The notes under the pieces: model-generated | Seen by the model: the letters and a program-made list of their open reading frames with translations, nothing else | What the model was told of the DNA's origin: nothing | The model's database searches: none | Shown here: piece after piece, positions 6,822 to 13,306 of the stretch | Position numbering within the stretch: position 1 is the stretch's first letter | How the letters are laid out: every line of letters starts with the position of its first letter | Made by a program: the position numbers and the translations under genes | DNA from: CALAED01 sp937891035 | Lineage (GTDB): Bacteria > Actinomycetota > Actinomycetes > Streptosporangiales > Streptosporangiaceae | DNA length: 24,601 nt | NCBI GenBank assembly: GCA_035642125.1 | Contig: DASQSZ010000203.1 | Coordinates: forward strand, 1 to 24,601 | Direction: 5' to 3'

Positions 6822-8387
6822 TCATGTGGTCCTACTCTCCCACCTTCCGTCCAGGGTGGGCAAAGGGGGTGGGCACGCCGCGCCGGGGGGTGGGCTTCGC
6901 TGTTCTAAGCCGCTGATGGGCCACGTATGCACCGGTTCGTTGCTGTGCATGTGCTCGATGTATCGCTGGGTCATGCGGCGCAGCGCCTCGGGCCGGTCGG
7001 CGCGGCCGGACTTCTCGATCGCGTTCACGGTCGAGCGCTGCCAGGTGGCGCCCGTCCTGGCGGTGAGGCAGCGTTGTTCGATGATGCCAAGCAGCCGGTC
7101 GCTCTTGGACCGGTCGACGCCCCATCCGTCCAGACCCTCGTACGCGAGGGGAAGCAGCCGGCGCAGCACGAGTTCGGTGACCGGCACGTCGCCGAGCCCG
7201 GGCCAATAAAGAGTCGCGTCGATGCCGTACCGCGCGGCGCTATGCAGGTTGTCCTCGGCGGCGGCGAACGACATCCGCGTCCACACCGGGCGGTCGGCGG
7301 CGGCGATGGCCCGGATGAGCCCGTAGTAGAAGGCGCCGTTGGCGACGGTGTCGGCGACCGTCGGCCCGGCCGGCAGCACGCGGTTTTCGACCCGCAGGTG
7401 CGGCTTGCCGTCGACCACCGCGTAGACCGGGCGGTTCCATCGGTAGACGGTGCCGTTGTGCAGGGTCAGCTCACCGAGCCGCGGGACCTGCCCCGCCGCC
7501 AGGACCGCGAACGGGTCCTCGTCCTCGCAGACCGGCAACAGCGCGGGGAAATAGCGCGTGTTCTCCTCGAACAGGTCGAACACCGAGGTGATCCAGCGCT
7601 CGCCGAACCACACGCGCGGCCGTACGCCCTGGGCCTTCAACTCCTCGGGACGGGTGTCGGTGGCCTGCTCGAACAGCGGGATCCGGGTCTCGTCCCACAG
7701 CTCCTTGCCGAACAGGTACGGGGAGTTGGCGGCGAGCGCGACCTGGACCCCGGCCACCGCCTGGGCCGCGTTCCAATACCTGCCGAAGTCGTCCGGACTG
7801 ATCTGCAGATGGAACTGCGCGCTCGTGCAGGCCGCCTCCGGCATGATCGTGTCGGCGTACGTGGACAGGCGTTCGGTGCCCTCGATGTCGATGTACATGT
7901 CCTCGCCGCGGGCGGCGAAAATCTGCTCGTTGAGCAGCCGGTAGCGAGGGTTGGCGGACAGCGAGTCGGCGCCGATGTCGCTTTCGCGCAGCGTGGGCAG
8001 AATGCCGATCATCACCAGCCGGGCGCCGACCTCGCGGCCGCGTTCGACGGCGTGGTTGAGGTCGGCGCGCACCTCGCGCTCCAGCTCACTCGTCCCGCCG
8101 CCGCCCAGCTCGCGCGGCGGCACGTTGATCTCCAGGTTGAACTGGCCCAGCTCGGTTGCCCAGGTGGGGTCGGCGAGCGCGTCGAGCAGATCCGCGTTGC
8201 GCATCGCGGGATGACCGCGCTCATCGACCAGGTTGAGCTCGATCTCGAGCCCGATGTGCGGGTGCTCGAAATCGAACTGGGATTCTTTGAGCATGTGCGC
8301 GAGCGCGTCCAGACACCGTAGGACCTTCTCGCGATACCGCCGCCGGTCTTCTCGGCTGACGGAGATGGGGGCGACATCCCTGCCCAT
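6822..8387 (-). CDS. Glutamate-cysteine ligase family protein (GCS2-type)
   Basis: 521 residues, a carboxylate-amine ligase of the GCS2 type. The metal/ATP site motif IGLEIELNLVD has Glu48 and Glu50, and FNLEINVPP (about 83-91), SAQFHLQIS and LRVENRVLPAGPT are further family landmarks. Family members form gamma-glutamyl amide bonds. Actinobacteria mostly use mycothiol, so the product may be gamma-glutamylcysteine (for example for ergothioneine) or another gamma-glutamyl conjugate. The last 30 residues are an unusual Pro-rich tail encoded over a G-quadruplex-like tract. GAGGGA lies 9 bases before the ATG. It is the first gene of a unit with qcrB, and a sigma-B-like promoter sits about 30 bases upstream. 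The family is clear; the substrate is not. Confidence 0.85.
   Translation of the reverse strand: MGRDVAPISVSREDRRRYREKVLRCLDALAHMLKESQFDFEHPHIGLEIELNLVDERGHPAMRNADLLDALADPTWATELGQFNLEINVPPRELGGGGTSELEREVRADLNHAVERGREVGARLVMIGILPTLRESDIGADSLSANPRYRLLNEQIFAARGEDMYIDIEGTERLSTYADTIMPEAACTSAQFHLQISPDDFGRYWNAAQAVAGVQVALAANSPYLFGKELWDETRIPLFEQATDTRPEELKAQGVRPRVWFGERWITSVFDLFEENTRYFPALLPVCEDEDPFAVLAAGQVPRLGELTLHNGTVYRWNRPVYAVVDGKPHLRVENRVLPAGPTVADTVANGAFYYGLIRAIAAADRPVWTRMSFAAAEDNLHSAARYGIDATLYWPGLGDVPVTELVLRRLLPLAYEGLDGWGVDRSKSDRLLGIIEQRCLTARTGATWQRSTVNAIEKSGRADRPEALRRMTQRYIEHMHSNEPVHTWPISGLEQRSPPPGAACPPPLPTLDGRWESRTT
6854..6894 (+). other. G-quadruplex-like G-run tract in the 3' end of the ligase gene
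   Basis: Plus-strand G runs of 3, 3, 5 and 3 bases occupy 6854-6873 with loops of 1, 4 and 1 bases, fitting the canonical four-run quadruplex pattern. Two more runs (6 and 3 bases) follow at 6885-6894. The tract is G-rich on the template strand of the ligase-qcrB unit and encodes the Pro-rich tail of the ligase. Confidence 0.55.
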
Positions 8388-8418
8388 TGTTTTCCGTCCC
8401 TCCGCGTAGCAGAGAGCT

Positions 8419-8442
8419 ATACCCCAAATGTTCCCTTAAGAC
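8419..8442 (-). promoter_or_regulatory. Candidate sigma-B-type stress promoter for the ligase-qcrB unit
   Basis: Read on the minus strand, GTCT (8439-8442) is followed by exactly 14 bases and then GGGTAT (8419-8424). This matches the actinobacterial sigma-B consensus (GNNT, 14-16 bases, GGGTAT). The -10 lies 31 bases before the ATG at 8387, so the leader would be about 25 bases and includes the GAGGGA binding site. The position and match are good; use by sigma-B is inference. Confidence 0.5.
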
Positions 8443-8540
8443 CCCTCCGGAACCCGGTTAGATAGCGTCTGAAAACGGCAAAGACGGCTCCCGCTGACCA
8501 CATACACCTCAACCGCCTCACCGGACTCAGCGTGACCAGG

Positions 8541-11429
8541 TCAGCCGGCGAGGGCCGCCGCGAGGGTGCGCCGGCCTTTGATGCCGAGCTTGCGGTAGAC
8601 GCTGGTCAGATGGGTCTCCACCGTCCGCTGGATGAGGAAGAGCGCCTCGGCGATCTCCCTGTTGGTCGCACCGGCTGCGGCCAGTTCGGCGATGCGCCGC
8701 TCCTGGGCGGTGAGCGCGGCGACGCCGCTCGGCCGCGGGCGCGGGCGGCGCGCCCCGGCCCGGGTCAACGCTGCGCCGATGCGGCTGACCAACGGGGCCG
8801 CTCCGCAGTCCATGGCGATGACGTAGGCCTCGCGCAGCAGGCCGCGCGCCTCGTCTCGCTCCCTGCGCTCCACCCGGAACCGGCCGAGCTCGTACAGGGA
8901 CCTGGCGTACTCCAGCCTGGCGGGCGAACCGGCCAGGACCGCGACCGACTCCTCGAGCGCCGCCGCCTCGCCGCGGATCAGGCCGCTCGCGCGCAGCGCC
9001 ACGCCGATCGGTCCGCTCGCGCCCCAGGTCCGGGCCAGCGCGAGCTCTTCGGCCACCAGCCGGCCGGCCGCCGCGCCGTCGCCCCGCCGGTGCAGCACGA
9101 GCGCGGCGTTCGACCGCCATGCCCCGGCCGCCGGATTGACCACGCCGGAGTCGACGAGCTGCCGGCCGGCCTCGAGGAAATCGGACAGCGCGCCCTCTGG
9201 GTCGTCGCTCAGCAGTCGATAGCGGCCGCGGCTCTCCAGCGCATCCATCGCCCAGTACGGCATCGGCGCGCCGCCCAGCAGGCCGATGCGGGCGAGCAGC
9301 CGCGCCGCCTCCGCCGGCTCGCCGAGTTCGAGGTAGGCCTCGATGAGGTAGACCTCGGGGCCCTGCGGACCGGAGTCACGGCACAGCTCCGAGTGCGCGG
9401 TGAGCGCCGCATGCGTTTCGTCGACGGCGTCGGCGAGCCGGCCGGCCTGCAACATTGCTCCCCCGCGCAAGGCGTGACCGTTGCCGGCGAAGGTCGGCTG
9501 ATTGAGCGCGGCGCCGCGGGCCACCAGCACGTCGGCGCAGCGCCACGCCAGGTTTAGCTCGCCGGCGCGGGTGAGGCTGAGCGCGGCGTTGCGGTAAGCG
9601 TAAAAGTCGCGCATCGCCTCCGGCGGACCGAGGGCGAGCACGTCGCGCGCCAAGGCGATGCTCTCCCGCCTGGACCGACCTGCGGCCGACAGGCGGTAGG
9701 CCGTGATGCCCGCGATGGCGCGCGCCGCGCCGGGCCGTTCGGCGGCACGCGACCTGAGCCGCTCGATCCGGTGGGCGTAGGCCAGGGAGGTCACCCCGGC
9801 GCCGATCCCGAGCGCGAGGATGTCGAGGTCGGCGACGAGGTCCGCGTCTGCCGCCTCGCCTGCGTCTGCCGCGGCCGCCGCGTCGGTTGCGCCGGCCGGA
9901 TGCGCCGTGCGGGCCGCGTGCGCCGGACGTGCGGAGCGGCCGTCGCCGGCGAGCCGGGCGATGGCCCGGTCGAGTACGCCGATCGCGGCCTTGGCGTCTT
10001 CGCGTTCGCAGGTGGCGGCGGCGAGGTGCTCGGCGATCCTGGCCACGGTATGCGGGTCGGCGGCCGTCTCGAACGCCTCGGTGAGGTGCGCGACGGCGTC
10101 CGCCACGTTGGTGCGCAGCTCCGCTTGGCCGAGGTCGAGAAGGAGGTCCAGCCGGTCGGGGCCGGACTGCGCTTCGGCCAGCGCCCGGCGCAACCGGGTC
10201 GCGGCCTGCCCCCAGGCTCCGCTGGTGAGGGCCGCGCGGGCGGCGGCCCGCAGCACGGGAATCGCCCACGGGTCGCCGATCGGCTCGGTGGCGAGCAGGT
10301 GCTCGATGACGTGCACGGCGGGGGCGCCGCGAATGTGCAGCAGCCGCGCCGCCCTGGCGTGCGCGAGCAACCGGTCCAGGTCGGACATCCCGTTCAGCAC
10401 GGCGGTCCGCACGATGGGCCGGCTGAATCGCAGCGTGCGGTCGTCGGCGCGGAGTAGCCCGGCAGCGACCAGCGCGTCGGTCGCCTCGGTCGCCGCCTCG
10501 ACGCCGAGCCCGGCGAGTTCGGCGACCAGATCCGGCTCGGCCCGCTGGGTGAGCACGCCGCAGCGCTCACCGCGTACACCGGCACGTTCACCGGCACGTT
10601 CACCGACGCGCTCGCCGAGAATGCCGACGGCCCTGATGAGTCGCTCGGCGTACGGGGATGCCCCGTGCAGCCGGTCGCGTACCCAGCGGTCCACGGTGGG
10701 TCCCACCTGGTTGGCGAGGCGCCTGGCCGGCTGCGCCGACGGCGGCAGCCGGGCCGCGGCGACGTCCGCGAGCACGGCGGTGAGCAGCCCGGGATGGCCG
10801 CCGGTCACCCGATGCACGGCGGCGCTGAACACCTCGGCGGGTTCGGCGCCGAGGGCGCGCCGCGCGATCTGCGCGACGTCGTCGTCGCTTAGTGGCCCGA
10901 GCCGCATCTGCACGAACGACTCGGTCAGCTCATCCAGCGCCACCTCGCCTGCCGGGTCGATGCCGGTGGTGCGCGCGACGGCGAGCACGAGCGGCAGGCC
11001 GGCGGATCGCCGCGTCAAAAAGCCGAGCCAGCGCAACGACGCGGCGTCGCACCACTGCAGATCGTCGACGACGAGGAAGAGCGGCGACGCGGCGGCGAGC
11101 TTGCGGGTCGACTCATACAGCCGGTGCAGCGCGGCGAAGGTCGCGGTGTCGCCGAGGCCCACGATCGCGGCGCGCGTCACCGGGGCGAGGATCTGGCGGG
11201 CCACCCCGAAGGGTCGCGCGCGTTCGGTGTCGCGCGCCTGCGCCCAGGCGACCTGGAAGCCGCGCCCGACCGCCAGGTCGGCGGCGGCGCGGAGCAGTGC
11301 CGTACGGCCGCTGCCCGGCTCGCCGTCGACGACGACGTGCACAGCAGAACCCGCCGCGTCGAAGATCTTCTCGAACGTGGCGAGCTGCCCGGTGCGGCCC
11401 GGCAATGGCCGACCCACTGTGTTGTCCAT
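8541..11429 (-). CDS. LAL-type LuxR regulator with N-terminal ATPase
   Basis: 962 residues. The N-terminal AAA/STAND-type ATPase has Walker A GEPGSGRT (36-43) and Walker B FLVVDDLQW (about 118-126). A long middle region of helical repeats follows, and a C-terminal LuxR-type helix-turn-helix begins at LTAQERRIAELAAAGATNREI and ends at TLAAALAG. This is the MalT/LAL architecture of large ATP-dependent activators, often pathway-specific in actinomycetes. Two low-complexity insertions stand out: a GERAGER repeat near residue 290 and an Ala-rich tract (roughly 490-530). I start at ATG 11429, where the ATPase domain begins (MDNTVGRPLPGR). An upstream ATG at 11480 in frame adds 17 poorly conserved-looking residues. 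Neither start has a strong binding site. The ligase-qcrB pair is downstream on the same strand, but with its own promoter. Confidence 0.85.
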   Translation of the reverse strand: MDNTVGRPLPGRTGQLATFEKIFDAAGSAVHVVVDGEPGSGRTALLRAAADLAVGRGFQVAWAQARDTERARPFGVARQILAPVTRAAIVGLGDTATFAALHRLYESTRKLAAASPLFLVVDDLQWCDAASLRWLGFLTRRSAGLPLVLAVARTTGIDPAGEVALDELTESFVQMRLGPLSDDDVAQIARRALGAEPAEVFSAAVHRVTGGHPGLLTAVLADVAAARLPPSAQPARRLANQVGPTVDRWVRDRLHGASPYAERLIRAVGILGERVGERAGERAGVRGERCGVLTQRAEPDLVAELAGLGVEAATEATDALVAAGLLRADDRTLRFSRPIVRTAVLNGMSDLDRLLAHARAARLLHIRGAPAVHVIEHLLATEPIGDPWAIPVLRAAARAALTSGAWGQAATRLRRALAEAQSGPDRLDLLLDLGQAELRTNVADAVAHLTEAFETAADPHTVARIAEHLAAATCEREDAKAAIGVLDRAIARLAGDGRSARPAHAARTAHPAGATDAAAAADAGEAADADLVADLDILALGIGAGVTSLAYAHRIERLRSRAAERPGAARAIAGITAYRLSAAGRSRRESIALARDVLALGPPEAMRDFYAYRNAALSLTRAGELNLAWRCADVLVARGAALNQPTFAGNGHALRGGAMLQAGRLADAVDETHAALTAHSELCRDSGPQGPEVYLIEAYLELGEPAEAARLLARIGLLGGAPMPYWAMDALESRGRYRLLSDDPEGALSDFLEAGRQLVDSGVVNPAAGAWRSNAALVLHRRGDGAAAGRLVAEELALARTWGASGPIGVALRASGLIRGEAAALEESVAVLAGSPARLEYARSLYELGRFRVERRERDEARGLLREAYVIAMDCGAAPLVSRIGAALTRAGARRPRPRPSGVAALTAQERRIAELAAAGATNREIAEALFLIQRTVETHLTSVYRKLGIKGRRTLAAALAG
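10574..10603 (-). repeat. In-frame 12-bp direct repeat in the LAL regulator gene
   Basis: A 12-base unit (CACCGGCACGTT on the plus strand) occurs twice in succession with a partial third copy (CACCGACGCG). On the protein it gives the GER(V/A) repeats of LGERVGERAGERAGVRGER. It is a length-variable-looking insert in the region between the ATPase and the helical repeats. Confidence 0.6.
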
Positions 11430-11510
11430 CGGTATCGAAGATCCGATTTTCCCACACGGCGCCGACGAGCAACGCGCCATCGAGCACGGCGAGGCGCTTT
11501 CCGTACGCTC

Positions 11511-11570
11511 TCGAACTCCGCCGAACGCCGTCGAATCGTTCAGAACCGAGCCGAACGAAACCGAAACGCG
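11511..11570. repeat. Six-unit array with exact 10-bp period upstream of the LAL regulator
   Basis: The trinucleotide GAA recurs at 11513, 11523, 11533, 11543, 11553 and 11563, each preceded by TC, CC or CA, and four of the six read GAAC. The spacing is exactly 10 bases for five intervals, one helical turn. The array lies 82-141 bases upstream of the LAL start and just beyond the stop of the hydrolase gene. The period is not a multiple of three, so it is not a coding repeat. It may be a phased protein-binding array or a curved segment. Confidence 0.6.
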
Positions 11571-11587
11571 ACCGACGAAGAACGATC

Positions 11588-12427
11588 TCAGGCGGAGGTT
11601 TTCGCCACCTGGCCCTGGTCGCCGGGCCGGTCAGCTTCGAGCAGCGGCGTCGAGCTGCCCTCGAGGAGGACTTTGGCGACCAACTCGGGATTGTCGCCCA
11701 TCGGGACGTGCCCGCAGTCCTGTAGCCAGACGAACCGAGCCCCCGGCAGCCGCTGCTGGGCCCGGACGGCCTGGCCCTGGCGAAGCAGCCGGTCTTCGGT
11801 GCCCCACGCGATCGTGACCGGCACCCTGTCGCACGTACCGGCGAAGGCGGTCAGGCTGCGCCCGGCCCGCAGCATCGGGATGAACCCGGGCGCGGCCCGC
11901 AGGGCCTTGGCGTCGGCGATCAGCGTCTCCACGTCGAGTTGCTCGGGGCGCCCGTAGATGTGCCCGAACAGCAGCTTGCGCCGGCGCGGATCACGGGCGA
12001 GCAGACGGATCAACGGCGCCGGCACGCCGGCGGCGAACCATGAGGCGCGCAGCGTCGTCGTGGCGTACCGAAGCTCCAGCGAAGTGAAGAAGCCCGCGGG
12101 GGACAGGGCGGTGGCCGAGCTGACGAGCCCTCGGTCGGCCGCCTCGAGCGCGAACAGACCGCCGAGCGAGTTGCCCGCGATATGCGGGCGGCCCAGGCTC
12201 AGCTCGGCGAAGAACGCGCCGAGGATGTCCATCGCGGTGCCGATGTCGTACGTGGTTTCGGGGGGCGGCAGCGGAGAGGCGCCAAAGCCGGGCAGGTCGA
12301 TCGCGATGACGTCGCGCTCGGCCGCCAGCAGGTCGAAGACCGGCTCCCACGCCTGCCATCGGTGGCCAATGCCGTGCAAAAGCACCAGCGGCGGACCGGT
12401 GCCACGACGCTCGAAGACAATGTCCAC
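11588..12427 (-). CDS. Alpha/beta hydrolase
   Basis: 279 residues, classical alpha/beta-hydrolase fold. The oxyanion motif is VLLHGIGH (about 15-22), the nucleophile is Ser87 in AGNSLGG, the acid is Asp211 in WGTEDRLL, and the base is His239 in DCGHVPMGDNP. The lid region is about 115-190. The closest types are proline iminopeptidase-like or BphD/meta-cleavage hydrolase-like esterases; the substrate cannot be read. It starts with GTG 12427 (MDIVFERRG) with no clear Shine-Dalgarno, so it may be translated from a short leader. The sigma factor gene upstream has its own terminator, and a CRP-like site precedes this gene, which points to separate transcription. Confidence 0.8.
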   Translation of the reverse strand: MDIVFERRGTGPPLVLLHGIGHRWQAWEPVFDLLAAERDVIAIDLPGFGASPLPPPETTYDIGTAMDILGAFFAELSLGRPHIAGNSLGGLFALEAADRGLVSSATALSPAGFFTSLELRYATTTLRASWFAAGVPAPLIRLLARDPRRRKLLFGHIYGRPEQLDVETLIADAKALRAAPGFIPMLRAGRSLTAFAGTCDRVPVTIAWGTEDRLLRQGQAVRAQQRLPGARFVWLQDCGHVPMGDNPELVAKVLLEGSSTPLLEADRPGDQGQVAKTSA

Positions 12428-12463
12428 ACTACGAGGGTAATCCTAAGTTACCGACCGGTCATA

Positions 12464-12477
12464 GTGACGGAAATCAC
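12464..12477. promoter_or_regulatory. CRP/FNR-type palindrome upstream of the hydrolase
   Basis: GTGA (12464-12467), six bases (CGGAAA), then TCAC (12474-12477) match the eight core positions of the CRP-family operator GTGA-N6-TCAC. It is centred about 43 bases before the hydrolase GTG, where an activator or repressor could act. The outer bases (A and G) do not match the extended consensus. Confidence 0.4.
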
Positions 12478-12535
12478 GTCCAGGTTCGCGCGCGCACCCT
12501 GCGCCATGAGAACGGCGCGATGATCGCGTGACGCG

Positions 12536-12562
12536 AAAAAACATGCGCCCGCACGCCGGCGC
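12536..12562 (-). terminator. Intrinsic terminator of the ECF sigma factor gene
   Basis: Read on the minus strand after the sigma factor stop (12574), GCGCC and GGCGC (12558-12562 and 12545-12549) form a 5-bp stem with an 8-base loop, followed by ATG and a run of six T (12536-12541). This is the only classical stem plus T-tract terminator in the central minus-strand run and implies that the sigma gene is monocistronic. Confidence 0.6.
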
Positions 12563-12573
12563 GAGCCGGGCGG

Positions 12574-13113
12574 TCAGGCGCGATGGACGGGGGCGCGGTG
12601 TTCCAAGGCCCGGCGCAGCTGTGCCCGGCCGCGATGGATGCGGCTGCGCACCGTGCCCAACTTGACACCCAGCGTGGCAGCGATCTCTTCGTACGTCAGT
12701 CCCTCGATGTCGCACAGCACGACGGCCGCCCGATATTCCGGCGACAAGGCGTCTAGAGCGCTTTGGATGTCGGCCTCCAGATGTCGGTCATCGAAGGCGT
12801 TGGCGGGGGTCGGCTCGCGGCCCTGCAGGCGGTCGGCCGCGTCATCGGGCAGGGAGTCGAAGCGGATGCGCTGCTTGCGGCGCACCCGGTCGAGGAACAG
12901 GTTGGTCGTGATGCGGTGCAACCAGCCCTCGAAGGTGCCGGGGGAATACGACGACAATGATCTGAACACCCGGATGAAGACGTCCTGGGTCAGGTCCTCG
13001 GCGTCGTGCTTGTTGCCGGTGAGCCGGTAGGCCAGCCGGAACACTCGAGCCGAATGTTCCCGGACTATCTCCTCCCAGCTCGGTGGCGTCCACGCGACAG
13101 CGCTTGCGGTCAC
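12574..13113 (-). CDS. sigE: ECF RNA polymerase sigma factor, SigE-like
   Basis: 179 residues with only region 2 and region 4, the ECF architecture. Region 2 (about 14-85) contains VFRLAYRLTGNKHDAEDLTQDVFIRVFRSL and then FEGWLHRITTNLFLDRVRR, which closely follows the SigE group of mycobacteria and other actinobacteria. Region 4 (about 112-170) has LSPEYRAAVVLCDIEGLTYEEIA and GTVRSRIHRGR. SigE proteins direct cell-envelope stress responses. In that group an anti-sigma gene (rseA) usually follows; here an intrinsic terminator and an unrelated hydrolase follow, and the short Rho gene precedes. GTG 13113 is preceded by AGGGG at 5 bases. Family assignment is firm; orthology to mycobacterial sigE is likely but not proven. 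Confidence 0.88.
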   Translation of the reverse strand: MTASAVAWTPPSWEEIVREHSARVFRLAYRLTGNKHDAEDLTQDVFIRVFRSLSSYSPGTFEGWLHRITTNLFLDRVRRKQRIRFDSLPDDAADRLQGREPTPANAFDDRHLEADIQSALDALSPEYRAAVVLCDIEGLTYEEIAATLGVKLGTVRSRIHRGRAQLRRALEHRAPVHRA

Positions 13114-13159
13114 CGCTACCCCTACCTCGCCTGCGGCGAAATCGTTATGTACTCAGCAT

Positions 13160-13191
13160 GCCTCTCCCCGGATAAGAGGCGTGTAAGCCTC
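13160..13191 (-). promoter_or_regulatory. Mutually exclusive short hairpins in the sigma factor leader
   Basis: GCCTC (13160-13164), GAGGC (13176-13180) and GCCTC (13187-13191) give two competing 5-bp stems that share the middle arm. They lie 47-78 bases upstream of the sigma factor start. A GGAAC on the minus strand (13199-13203) sits just upstream and resembles an ECF -35, but no CGTT-type -10 is found at the right distance. Confidence 0.25.
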
Positions 13192-13306
13192 CGGCACCGT
13201 TCCGGTCGCGGGCGGTCCTGCGGGCGTCGCTTTCCGCGAACTCGCAACCGCGTCGGCGGGCCCACACGGTGCACCTGGCCGGTCCTGCCGCGGCATTCGA
13301 GCGGTG

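Noticed and set aside
5187..6908. Very long open frame antisense to qcrB
   Set aside because: It is rich in Arg, Gln, Asp and His, has no recognisable domain and is the expected mirror of a high-GC gene. The minus-strand qcrB has all family motifs.
6927..8321. Long open frame antisense to the ligase gene
   Set aside because: Mirror frame of a GC-rich gene. The sense strand carries complete GCS2 motifs.
9820..11817. 665-codon plus-strand frame rich in Ala, Ser and Arg across the LAL gene
   Set aside because: Composition is that of a mirror frame. The minus strand holds Walker motifs and a LuxR helix-turn-helix.
13199..13203. Autoregulatory ECF promoter (GGAAC) before the sigma factor gene
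   Set aside because: The -35-like GGAAC is present on the minus strand, but no CGTT- or CGTC-type -10 lies 15-17 bases downstream.
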